The notes under the pieces: generated by a model | The model's input: only the letters and a program-made list of their open reading frames with translations | Databases searched by the model: none | What the model was told of the DNA's origin: nothing | Source of the DNA: SAR202 cluster bacterium | GTDB lineage: Bacteria > Chloroflexota > Dehalococcoidia > Lucifugimonadales > Lucifugimonadaceae | Direction: 5' to 3' | DNA length: 35,157 nt | Assembly: GCA_008373165.1 (NCBI GenBank) | Contig: RQOU01000074.1 | Span: 1 to 35,157, forward strand | Position numbers and translations under genes: made by a program | Shown here: in pieces, positions 26,557 to 33,673 of the stretch | How positions within the stretch are numbered: position 1 is the stretch's first letter | Layout: every line of letters starts with the position of its first letter

Positions 26557-27915
26557 TCAGTTGGCGGTTAAAGTCTTGGCAGTTTTGAATATTTTTAGAG
26601 TTCGCTCCCTCGCAGTTATATGATCGATGATGGGAGGGGGGTACATTGCAGTCTTCTTATGGTAGGACCATGGGCTATGGATGTATTTGTCAGGGATATT
26701 TACCAGTTCTGGTACCCACCGTCGAACATAGCTACCATGGGGGTCGCATTTCACGCCTTGGATTACAGGGTTGAATATCCGAAAGTACGGGGCGCTGAAA
26801 TAGGCAGTGCCCGCAATCCATTGCCAGTTACCTGAGTTTGCAGCCGTGTCATGATCAACTAGTGTCGATTGGAAGTGGAGCATTCCGAGTCTCCAGTCAA
26901 CCAGCAGATGCTTAACCAGAAAAGAAGCGACTATCATCCGTAGCCTGTTATGGATCCAACCTTCAGTTGAGAGTTGTCGCATGGCAGAGTCGACAATTGG
27001 GTATCCAGTTTCTCCGTTAACCCAGCGTGAATAATCATCCTCATGATTTTCCCAGGGAATGCTTAACAGTGATGCATCGAGAGTTCGTAATTCCATTTCT
27101 GGAGTTTTATAAAGGATGGCAGAAAAATAATCTCTCCATGCGATTTGCCTTTGATACTCTTTCGCAGATTCGCTCATGGTTGGGTTTTTCTCTACCGAAG
27201 CCTTTGCGGCTTTAAACAGGTCTGACTGAGAGAGGACTCCGTTTGATATAAATGGTGAAAGGCGTGAAGTGGTTGTTATGTCGACCCGATCTTTCTCCAA
27301 AGAATAGTTGGTTAACAATCCTCTGGTAGCAAAAAAGTCCCGTTTCAATATGGATAGGCTGTCGCGTTTGTTCGCTATTGCTATTGACTTTTTGTCGGGC
27401 TGGAGTGATCTGAATACGATGGACTTTGTAGCGACCGGATTGCTCTTTCCAAGTGGTATAGATTGCCAGGCATTGAAAAAAGACCGGAAATTACCTGTTG
27501 GCAGTGAGTCCGGGCATTTTGAATACCTGCGGCTTTCATCTTTGATGGGTAGTAGCTGAAATTTGGATTTGGCGCGTCGGAAAAGGTTTTTCGATTTGTC
27601 ATCATCTGGTCGAAGTGAGTAAACCACCGAGCTCTGTGTTGAAGCCAAAATGTCTGCTAATTCTTGGATGGGCTCACCCGCGCGAACTAGTACGCTTCCT
27701 CCGTATTTACGTACTTCCTCGATGAATCTTGCTAACGATTCTTGGAATATACGAGACCGAGGATCATTACCTGTAAACCACGAAGTGTCATCTGCAATCA
27801 CGACGGGTACTACAGTTAGATGATTCTTCTGCGCTCTGGTTATGACAGGGTTATCGTGGACACGAAAATCTCTGCGCACCCACCATATGGCCGATCTTTC
27901 TGCAGGGGTTCGCAA
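26557..27915 (-). CDS. phr: deoxyribodipyrimidine photolyase (class I CPD photolyase/cryptochrome family)
   Basis: 452 aa, typical length. The N-terminal antenna domain begins WWVRRDFRVHDNP. FAD-domain signatures follow: TTTSRLSPFISNGVLS, QIAWRDYFSAIL, NGETGYPIVDSAMRQL then GWIHNRLRMIVASFLVKHLL, and DHDTAANSGNWQWIAG ending in APYFRIFNPVIQG. It repairs cyclobutane pyrimidine dimers with light, using FAD and an antenna pigment. One oddity: the usual G-T-D-A-x-PYFR segment reads A-Y-F-S-APYFR, replacing a normally conserved Asp. The start is TTG, eight bases after the folE stop, so it is co-transcribed with folE and possibly translationally dependent on it. Confidence 0.95.
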   Translation of the reverse strand: MRTPAERSAIWWVRRDFRVHDNPVITRAQKNHLTVVPVVIADDTSWFTGNDPRSRIFQESLARFIEEVRKYGGSVLVRAGEPIQELADILASTQSSVVYSLRPDDDKSKNLFRRAKSKFQLLPIKDESRRYSKCPDSLPTGNFRSFFNAWQSIPLGKSNPVATKSIVFRSLQPDKKSIAIANKRDSLSILKRDFFATRGLLTNYSLEKDRVDITTTSRLSPFISNGVLSQSDLFKAAKASVEKNPTMSESAKEYQRQIAWRDYFSAILYKTPEMELRTLDASLLSIPWENHEDDYSRWVNGETGYPIVDSAMRQLSTEGWIHNRLRMIVASFLVKHLLVDWRLGMLHFQSTLVDHDTAANSGNWQWIAGTAYFSAPYFRIFNPVIQGVKCDPHGSYVRRWVPELVNIPDKYIHSPWSYHKKTAMYPPPIIDHITARERTLKIFKTAKTLTAN

Positions 27916-27923
27916 GATACTGC

Positions 27924-28520
27924 TTACTGAAGTTCGAGATTCGTGTTTTGAATCTGGCTCAGAAATTCAGAACGTAATGAGCGGTCGTTTTTGAACTGTC
28001 CGGTCATCGATCTGGTTGTCATACGCGATTTAGGCTTACGAACTCCACGAATCGCAGAACACATGTGGGTAGCAGTTGCCACAACCGCCACTCCAAGTGG
28101 CTCTACCAAAGTAGTGATTGTTTCAGCGATTTGCCTAGTCATACGTTCCTGGATTTGCAATCGACGTGCGTACATATCAACAATTCGTGGAATTTTCGAT
28201 AGTCCGACTACCTTTTGATCAGGGAGATACGCAACATGAGCTTCTCCTACAAAGGGCAGCATGTGATGTTCGCACATGCTATGGAATTCGATACCAGTTA
28301 TTATCACCATGTCTTCATGTTCGACATCGAACAGCGCTCCGTTCAGTAACTCCAAGGGATCGACGGAATAGCCGCTAAGTATCTCTTTGTACATGCGCGC
28401 CACTCTTGAAGGAGTTCCAATTAGGCCCTCTCGGGTTGGATCTTCTCCGACGGATTTCAGGACGTTAGTGACAGCTTCGGTGAGCGTGTTGTCGGATCGG
28501 GTCTGAGGTGATGTGATCAT
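27924..28520 (-). CDS. folE: GTP cyclohydrolase I (type IA)
   Basis: 198 aa. Zinc and active-site residues: MCEHHMLPF (Cys and His ligands) near 83-91, [31 protein letters not shown], and [12 protein letters not shown] with the last Cys ligand. This is the standard FolE1 arrangement. It converts GTP to 7,8-dihydroneopterin triphosphate, the first step to folates and pterins. Its position immediately upstream of a photolyase suggests supply of the methenyltetrahydrofolate antenna pigment, or simply shared light/stress control; both are inference. The ATG has only a weak ribosome site. It follows the small membrane protein gene by 44 bases. Confidence 0.96.
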   Translation of the reverse strand: MITSPQTRSDNTLTEAVTNVLKSVGEDPTREGLIGTPSRVARMYKEILSGYSVDPLELLNGALFDVEHEDMVIITGIEFHSMCEHHMLPFVGEAHVAYLPDQKVVGLSKIPRIVDMYARRLQIQERMTRQIAETITTLVEPLGVAVVATATHMCSAIRGVRKPKSRMTTRSMTGQFKNDRSLRSEFLSQIQNTNLELQ

Positions 28521-28564
28521 TTTGATTAGCTTTGATTCTCGGTTAGTGGTTCCAGAATAGAGTT

Positions 28565-28672
28565 TCAGCGACTTCGATTTGACTTCTCTAATTCGAGAAA
28601 ACTGAATGCTGCTCCCAGCATTAGTATCGCAACGATGATGAACACCGTTATTACGGCTGTTGCTGAACTCAT
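28565..28672 (-). CDS. 35-aa single-pass membrane protein
   Basis: Too short for the ORF track. ATG 28672 overlaps the stop of the preceding small gene as ATGA, and TAGGA sits about five bases upstream, indicating translational coupling. The product starts [20 protein letters not shown] and ends in a short charged tail ([10 protein letters not shown]), a single hydrophobic helix of about 20 residues with a positive C-terminus. No family recognised. Its place between another tiny membrane protein and folE-phr suggests a subunit or accessory of the same locus. The start overlap and operon position are the main support that it is real. Confidence 0.72.
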   Translation of the reverse strand: MSSATAVITVFIIVAILMLGAAFSFLELEKSNRSR

Positions 28673-28845
28673 CGCGTCCTACCCTCTAAAATTCCACCCA
28701 AGCTGAGGATAGAAGGGACCCATAATCCGACGAATATTGCAGAGTGTTCTGAATCTTCGAAGAAAAACCACATTGAAACTGACACGAGGAAAGAAAGAAA
28801 TGCGGCGATTAGATATAACCATGTAAATCGACTAAATGAAGGCAT
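28669..28845 (-). CDS. 58-aa two-helix membrane protein
   Basis: Missing from the track. ATG 28845 is preceded by TAGGAG seven bases upstream, a strong ribosome site. The product (start [18 protein letters not shown]) has a first hydrophobic helix at about 8-29, an acidic turn (FFEDSEH), a second helix ([18 protein letters not shown], about 36-53) and a basic end (EGRTR). [10 protein letters not shown] looks like a conserved signature of small bacterial membrane proteins, but I cannot name a family. It is the first gene of the minus-strand operon leading to folE and phr, and starts just across the palindromic intergenic site from the DUF393 gene. Confidence 0.78.
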   Translation of the reverse strand: MPSFSRFTWLYLIAAFLSFLVSVSMWFFFEDSEHSAIFVGLWVPSILSLGGILEGRTR

Positions 28846-28860
28846 GTAAATACTCCTAAG

Positions 28861-28910
28861 TTGTTTGCTATATAAATATCTTAGACTAAAATATCTTATA
28901 TATCAAACAA
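28861..28910. promoter_or_regulatory. palindromic operator candidate in the divergent promoter region
   Basis: TTGTTTGCTATATA (28861-28874) is mirrored by TATATATCAAACAA (28897-28910), pairing at 13 of 14 positions with a 22-base spacer. Within and beside the spacer, AAATATCTTA occurs twice as a direct repeat (28874-28883 and 28889-28898, 15-base period). The block lies between the 58-aa membrane protein (-) and the DUF393 gene (+), exactly where a shared regulator would act. It is very AT-rich, so the elements may overlap -10 boxes of one or both promoters. The regulator is unknown and no regulator gene is adjacent. Confidence 0.6.
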
Positions 28911-28957
28911 AAATAGTAAAATAACTACTAAATCCCACATTTATGTTAGGTGCGTTT

Positions 28958-29329
28958 ATGAAAACCAAGTACACCGTCGTGTATGACGCTCAATGTGTTG
29001 TTTGAAACCTGTTTCGTCGCTGGGTTCAGCGAAGAGATCATAGGCCTGTTCTATTTTTTTTGGGCAACACAGATTCTCGAGTCATAGAATTGTCGTTAAA
29101 ATCAGGTTTAGTCCAAAATACACTTGTGTGTATTTTCCCGAATGGTCAGGTCACTCATGGAGCTCGGGCGGTATTCTATGTTGTCAGCCAAACAGGCGGG
29201 AAAATCGGATTTTTGGCAAGTTTGTTACGAAATCGATTTGTGAGTTGGCTGTTTGAACCAGGATACAAAATATTTGCCCGTCACAGAGGGAGATTTGCAT
29301 GGTTGGCAAGGGTATTACTGGATCACTGA
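28958..29329 (+). CDS. DUF393/DCC thiol-disulfide oxidoreductase, predicted selenoprotein (in-frame TGA = Sec at codon 16)
   Basis: The track shows only 29060-29329. Reading from ATG 28958 (AGG seven bases upstream) gives MKTKYTVVYDAQCVV, then TGA, then NLFRRWVQRRDHRP and an open frame to TGA 29327-29329, 123 codons in all. The DCC family is named for D-x-x-C-x-x-C; here Asp10 and Cys13 are in place and the TGA (29003-29005) sits precisely at the second Cys. The rest is family-like: FPNGQVTHGARAVFYVV, then LFEPGYKIFARHRGRFAW, the normal end of the domain. A SECIS-like hairpin follows the TGA. TGA is a true stop elsewhere in the window, so recoding is local. The CxxU active site suggests thiol-disulfide or peroxide redox chemistry. 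The alternative is a pseudogene with one nonsense mutation. Confidence 0.82.
29003..29038 (+). promoter_or_regulatory. putative bacterial SECIS element after in-frame TGA
   Basis: Seventeen bases after the TGA comes the loop of a strong hairpin. The apical stem TCGCTG (29017-29022) pairs perfectly with CAGCGA (29027-29032) around the loop GGTT. A lower stem, GTTTC (29011-29015) with GAGAT (29034-29038) including two G-U pairs, extends it after one G-A mismatch. Published bacterial SECIS rules ask for a loop about 16-37 bases after UGA, a short loop, and a G in its first two positions; all are met. SelB would bind here to deliver Sec-tRNA. Confidence 0.75.
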
Positions 29330-29400
29330 AACGTGAGTTAGTTTCAAGTCATCCCTACTTAGGCCTCCAGTCAGACATCTGTAAGGCTACATCCCTTTAG

Positions 29401-30294
29401 CTACTTGTTGCTAACTGTTACCCCTGAAAGTTTTTCAACATAGCTCAGGATTCCCGAATGGTCATTGCCACCTTCACCCCAACCTACGAGTGCTTTCATC
29501 ACCTGTTGTAAGTTCGCTGTAACCTGAAGGGGAAGTTCTAATTGGTCAGCGGTTTTTGCGGCATTGTTAATGTCTTTGTAATGTAGCTCGATTCTGAAGC
29601 CAGGTTTGAAATTTCGTTCGAACATCATTGGTCCTTTTGCATTCATTACATTGGAACCAGCGAGTCCACCTTTTATAGCGTCAAAAACAGTTTCAGGATT
29701 TACACCCGCTTTGGTTGCGAGTACAAGGGCTTCCGCAAGACCGTGAATGTTCGCTCCAACGACGATCTGGTTTGCGAGTTTTGTAACATTGCCAGCACCA
29801 CTTTGTCCGCAAAGTACCGCAGATTTGCCAATCACGTTGAACAAAGGTTCAGCGCGCTTGAAATCACTCGGATCACCACCAACCATTATTGCCAGGTCAC
29901 CCGATATAGCAAACGGCTCTCCACCCGAAACTGGGGCATCAATAAAATTGACTTGCTTTTCGTTGCAGCGATCATGGATTTCCCGAGATACACCTGGCTC
30001 AATCGATGACATATCGATAATCAAGTCACCACTTGCAGCACCTTCAAGCAGACCGTTTTCCCCAAGAACTACGGCTTTAGAATCAGGGCTGTCAGGAACC
30101 ATGAGGATTGTAATGTCTGACTTGGATGCAACATCGGCAGATGACACACCGGCCTTTGCACCTTGTTGCACCAATTCGGCTACTGCCTTGGAGGATCGGT
30201 TGTAAACCGTCAAATCGTACCCTGCTTCGACCAAGTTTTTGGCCATAGGCTTACCCATGATTCCGAGTCCTACGAATCCGATTCGTTCCGACAT
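29401..30294 (-). CDS. beta-hydroxyacid dehydrogenase, tartronate semialdehyde reductase-like (GarR/GlxR type)
   Basis: 297 aa. N-terminal Rossmann motif GFVGLGIMGKPMAKNL, substrate loop DAPVSGGE near 119-126, catalytic Lys in GNVTKLANQIVVG near 172, and the C-terminal FRIELHYKDINNA typical of 2-hydroxy-3-oxopropionate reductases. It would reduce tartronate semialdehyde to glycerate with NAD(P)H, a step in glycolate, glucarate or allantoin breakdown. 3-hydroxyisobutyrate dehydrogenase is the main alternative. AAGGA precedes the ATG. The ferredoxin reductase lies upstream on the same strand, 135 bases away. Confidence 0.92.
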   Translation of the reverse strand: MSERIGFVGLGIMGKPMAKNLVEAGYDLTVYNRSSKAVAELVQQGAKAGVSSADVASKSDITILMVPDSPDSKAVVLGENGLLEGAASGDLIIDMSSIEPGVSREIHDRCNEKQVNFIDAPVSGGEPFAISGDLAIMVGGDPSDFKRAEPLFNVIGKSAVLCGQSGAGNVTKLANQIVVGANIHGLAEALVLATKAGVNPETVFDAIKGGLAGSNVMNAKGPMMFERNFKPGFRIELHYKDINNAAKTADQLELPLQVTANLQQVMKALVGWGEGGNDHSGILSYVEKLSGVTVSNK

Positions 30295-30429
30295 ATTTAA
30301 ATCCTTCTATCTATTTAATTTAGTGGATTGTGCTGTTGAGTGTATTTTTCATAGATTTCAGCATGACAGTGACTGGCGGTTATTTATGTATGCCAAGTTA
30401 ATCTTATTGGTCCAAGGTCATGTTGATCC

Positions 30430-31215
30430 TTATTCGTCTTCTTTCCAGAATCGCTCTTCTATAAAGGTGTAATCGGTATTAGCGAATCTGCGCCCGACGT
30501 CCTCAATCATTTGAGGGTGGCCACACGCGTAGATGCATGTTTCCTTGGGGTCAAATCCGAGTTGGGAAACGTAGTCTTCAACCAGAGTATTAATTCTACC
30601 TTCTGCCCCCGTCCATGGATCATTACGTGCTTCTGCTGGTCTGGAAACCGAGGGGTAAAACTTCACGAAATCGTGTTTGCTCGCTATTTGTGTTAGCTCG
30701 TCATCATAGCCAAACTCGTCTAAATAACTTGCGCCTTCTAGCACGTCGAACGTGTAGTCATTTCGTTCTATTCCTTCTTGCGGCTCGGGCCACTCAGGAT
30801 CGTTGAGGAATTTTCTAAGAATTGAAAGGTAAGGAACGACTCCGGTTACGGTACCGACAAAAATGTGATGTTTAAATTGTGCTTGTAGTACAAAAATACC
30901 CTTTGCGCGAGGTCGTAGTGTCATTTCAGCTCCGACCTCGAGATGGTCAAGTAAAGGAGTTAAATGCCCACCTTCAGCAACAGGTACCACTTCAATGAAT
31001 AGTTCAATCTCTTTTTCATCAGGAGAAGAGACGATCGAATACGGACGTTCGATGCCATCCACTCCTATTGTGCAATATTGACCAGGTTTGAATGAAAATG
31101 GCTGCGCCGGCTTGATCCAAAATTTGATCAAGTCTTCGGTTAGTTCTTCTCGTCTCACAAGTTCACATGTTGTGAAGCGGCCTCGAATTGTTCGACTCGT
31201 ATCGTCTGCCATCAT
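30430..31215 (-). CDS. ferredoxin-NADP reductase-like flavoprotein
   Basis: 261 aa, the Fpr-type length. FAD motif RPYSIVSSP near 58-66, the pyridine-nucleotide domain start FVGTVTGVVPYLSILR (normally GTGTGxAP; the middle Gly is Val here), YACGHPQMIEDV (CGxPxM) near 229, and a C-terminal end FIEERFWKEDE resembling the terminal aromatic segment of bacterial Fpr proteins. It shuttles electrons between NADPH and ferredoxin or flavodoxin in the cytosol. Two ATG codons start the reading frame (31215 and 31212). Confidence 0.9.
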   Translation of the reverse strand: MMADDTSRTIRGRFTTCELVRREELTEDLIKFWIKPAQPFSFKPGQYCTIGVDGIERPYSIVSSPDEKEIELFIEVVPVAEGGHLTPLLDHLEVGAEMTLRPRAKGIFVLQAQFKHHIFVGTVTGVVPYLSILRKFLNDPEWPEPQEGIERNDYTFDVLEGASYLDEFGYDDELTQIASKHDFVKFYPSVSRPAEARNDPWTGAEGRINTLVEDYVSQLGFDPKETCIYACGHPQMIEDVGRRFANTDYTFIEERFWKEDE

Positions 31216-31595
31216 GTTCTCCGTACACGTATGAAAATTTCAACAACCAGAATACCCGAAGAGTAGTGTCTCTGAGAAAGCTGATACGACCTGTTGTGCG
31301 GTTGTTTTTATATCTCGCCAGATCTATCGTATTTACGCGGGACGATGCAAGCCGATGCGATGTTAGACTTCAAATCAATTCGAACCGAGATAAATCAACT
31401 CATATCTGTCTGAATTGTGATGGTGGTATTTAGTCATTCACGTCTGTGATGGAGCAGGAAATATGGTAGTACGAATATCGGACGTTGTGCTGAACTGTTC
31501 TTATTTTGGCGACCAGGATCAAATAGTGATGAGGTTCCATAGTTAATAGCTTGGCTGTTGCATACATTGAACAATTTTAAGGCTAACCACTAACT
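31216..31595. other. intergenic region between divergent FNR and DAO genes
   Basis: About 380 bases with no convincing gene, presumably holding both promoters. A 27-codon frame (31463-31546, start ATG after AGGAA) has a passable ribosome site, but its product lacks membrane segments or motifs and I do not call it. The 81-aa track ORF across 31188-31433 overlaps the start of the reductase and has random-looking composition. No hairpin-terminator, repeat or RNA gene was recognised. Confidence 0.45.
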
Positions 31596-32696
31596 ATGAA
31601 AATTTTAATTATTGGTGGCGGTATTGCTGGATGTTCTGCAGCGTACTACCTATCAAGAGATGGCCATGATGTATCTCTATTTGAACGTGATTCTGTTGCG
31701 TCTCACGCATCAGGTTTTGCACTCGGAGGAATAACCCCATCCTTTGGGGATTCGCCAAAAGATTCTTATGATGTGTTATCAGACTATTCGATTGGATTGC
31801 ATCGAGACTTGGCAGAGGAATTGAGTGGGGGCAACACAGAGAAGCTTAATTTATTGAACAAAGCTTCGGTTAAGTTGACAACAGAATACTCCTATATGGA
31901 GCATATGCTGAAGACATATGAATCCTATGCCACGGATTACGCCAAAGATATTCGCTGGTTGAGTGTGGGTGAGCTAAGCCATGTGGACGCTAGGATTTCA
32001 CCTGATGTGTTGGGAGGTCTTTATGTTGGTGAAGCTTATGAAACCGATCCCTATAAATTGACACTAAACCTATGGCAAGCTGCTGAGCAGTGCGGTGCTA
32101 AATTAATAAACCGAGGTGTAACGGATATTGTTGTGCAAGGTGGGCGAGTATCTGGATTGGTGGCAGGTGGAGATGAATTTGAAGCAGATTCAATTGTTGT
32201 AGCGGCGGGTCCATGGAGTTCATCACTACTTTTGAATCTTGGTATTAACGCTCCCGTAACTCCATTAAAGGGTCAGATCCTACGACTTGACGCTCCAGGT
32301 CCGCCATTGAAGGTCTCTCTCTGGTGGGATACAGATTACGCAACTACTAAACCTGATGGTCTTTTATGGGTTGGGACGACAGAAGAAAAGGTTGGATACG
32401 ATGACCGCACGACATCTGCAGCGCGTGACCGTATTATTCGATCTGCTGTAGAAATTCTTCCGTATCTGGATGACGCTGAATTAGTTCAACAGACAGCCTG
32501 CTTGAGGCCCATGACATTGGATCGGTTGCCGATTATTGAAGCTGTATCTGAACCTCAAGGTTTGATAATAATTACCGGTGGTGGGCGAAATGGGATACTG
32601 CTGGGACCATCAATGGGATTGGCAGCAGCTAATTTTGTTGCTGGCTCTGAGTTTCCTGTAGATATAAGCGCTTTCTCGTTGTCAAGATTCTCGTGA
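31596..32696 (+). CDS. DAO-family FAD-dependent oxidoreductase (D-amino-acid/glycine oxidase-like)
   Basis: 366 aa. N-terminal dinucleotide fold ILIIGGGIAGCSAAYYL followed by LFERD, the FAD ribose contact. VVAAGPWSSSLL in the middle and TGGGRNGILLGPSMGLAAANFV at the C-terminus complete the FAD site, as in the glycine/D-amino-acid oxidase and sarcosine oxidase group. The conserved CLRPMTLDRLPII before the C-terminal motif is also typical. It oxidises an amine of an amino acid or related compound, with O2 or a partner as acceptor. No signal peptide. It stands alone on +, so the substrate cannot be inferred from neighbours. Confidence 0.92.
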   Translation: MKILIIGGGIAGCSAAYYLSRDGHDVSLFERDSVASHASGFALGGITPSFGDSPKDSYDVLSDYSIGLHRDLAEELSGGNTEKLNLLNKASVKLTTEYSYMEHMLKTYESYATDYAKDIRWLSVGELSHVDARISPDVLGGLYVGEAYETDPYKLTLNLWQAAEQCGAKLINRGVTDIVVQGGRVSGLVAGGDEFEADSIVVAAGPWSSSLLLNLGINAPVTPLKGQILRLDAPGPPLKVSLWWDTDYATTKPDGLLWVGTTEEKVGYDDRTTSAARDRIIRSAVEILPYLDDAELVQQTACLRPMTLDRLPIIEAVSEPQGLIIITGGGRNGILLGPSMGLAAANFVAGSEFPVDISAFSLSRFS

Positions 32697-32825
32697 AAAT
32701 CAGAAAAATGTCTGAGTAATAAACGGGGAAATCCACATACTCCGTATGTCTCGAATTTCTCAAAATAGCTTCGGGGGCACAGTATTTACTCTTTGAAATC
32801 GCAGGGCGTCAGGCGTGGGGTTTAT

Positions 32826-33419
32826 ATGGCAGCAAAGATTGCTCTCGAATTTTCGAAGTTATCTTTTAGATTCCGTCAATATGCATTCGATATAGAGCAG
32901 AAGGTAATAGAGAAACCTAAATCACGGTTTGTTGATTTAATGATTGATGAAATTCTCAAAATTCATCAGCCAAAACTTCAATTACCACAGGTTCGGGTGT
33001 CTCGCCGTATGCGTTCAACTTTGGGCTCTTATATGCCGTCTCGGAAGCAAATTGCTATATCTTCAAGATTACTTGCAATGGGTGATGATGAGGACGTCCG
33101 TGAAGTAGTTTTGCATGAGGTTGCTCACGCGATCGTTCATGCTCGTTTCGGGAATAAGCCGAGGGCACACGGACGAGAATTTAAAGCTGTCTGCAAGGAA
33201 TTGGATATCGAGCCAAAAAGATATGTCGATGTTTCAACTGAAAAGTGGCAAATGCGAATTCGTTACGCTGCACGGTGTAACTTTTGTAATTTGCTTATCG
33301 TCAGAAAACGACGCATGCCATTTGCTCGATGTATTTGTGGGTCAAAGATTTACCCCAAATCGTGGCAAGCGATATCAGAGACAGAGCGACGTCAAGATTT
33401 CGATTGGGTAATGATCTAA
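32826..33419 (+). CDS. SprT-like zinc metalloprotease-fold protein
   Basis: The track starts at TTG 32793, but ATG 32826 is the better start (197 aa). The zinc motif LHEVAHAIVH (HExxH) near 101-110 is followed by AHGREFK with the third His, the SprT order. A C-terminal zinc ribbon is made by CNFC and CICG near 152-180. SprT-like domains include SPRTN proteases that digest DNA-protein crosslinks. Bacterial members are mostly uncharacterised, so a DNA-repair role is inference. Single gene upstream of the pyr leader. Confidence 0.87.
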   Translation: MAAKIALEFSKLSFRFRQYAFDIEQKVIEKPKSRFVDLMIDEILKIHQPKLQLPQVRVSRRMRSTLGSYMPSRKQIAISSRLLAMGDDEDVREVVLHEVAHAIVHARFGNKPRAHGREFKAVCKELDIEPKRYVDVSTEKWQMRIRYAARCNFCNLLIVRKRRMPFARCICGSKIYPKSWQAISETERRQDFDWVMI

Positions 33420-33504
33420 CGTGATTGGGTTATCAACTTCTTGTAATTGTAGAATTTCTATTTGAGTGGTAGTCTGAATACTAGAAAAATGAATATTAGG
33501 GGCC

Positions 33505-33640
33505 TTTAAATCCAGTCCAGTGAGGCTGGCAAGGGAACTTGACTAGACATGTGCTTATCGGCGGTTTGCTGTTTCGATGCACGTGCCGGTTGTCACCAGA
33601 GTGATTCTAAATCCTTGCCTGCGCTGCAAGGATTTTTTTG
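33505..33640 (+). promoter_or_regulatory. PyrR-responsive attenuator leader of the pyr operon
   Basis: Three mutually exclusive structures are visible. (1) The PyrR-binding hairpin CCAG-TCCAGTGAGG-CTGG (33512-33529) contains the conserved UCCAGxGAGG loop of PyrR sites. (2) An antiterminator: GGCAAGG (33528-33534), which overlaps the 3' arm of that hairpin, is complementary to CCTTGCC (33613-33619). (3) The terminator itself. With UMP/UTP high, PyrR would hold structure 1, free the terminator arms and stop transcription. With pyrimidines low, the antiterminator forms. This is the mechanism known from Bacillus-type pyr operons. Confidence 0.9.
33610..33639 (+). terminator. intrinsic terminator of the pyr attenuator
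   Basis: AATCCTTGC (33610-33618) pairs perfectly with GCAAGGATT (33626-33634) around a seven-base loop, and the T-run spans 33633-33639. It lies directly before pyrR and its 5' arm overlaps the predicted antiterminator, so it is conditional rather than constitutive. Confidence 0.92.
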
Positions 33641-33673
33641 TGCCACGTTACCGATGGTAAAAGCGGTGTCAAT

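Noticed and set aside
29060-29329. Stand-alone 89-aa ORF given in the track
   Set aside because: It starts at a TTG inside a T-run with no ribosome site and is the C-terminal part of the DUF393 frame that continues upstream through the in-frame TGA.
28958-29329. DUF393 gene as a simple nonsense pseudogene
   Set aside because: Not excluded, but less likely: the only lesion is a TGA exactly at the second motif Cys, the remaining frame is intact and family-like, and a SECIS-like hairpin follows.
31463-31546. 27-codon ORF with AGGAA upstream between the FNR and DAO genes
   Set aside because: No membrane segment, motif or operon support; such short frames are frequent by chance.
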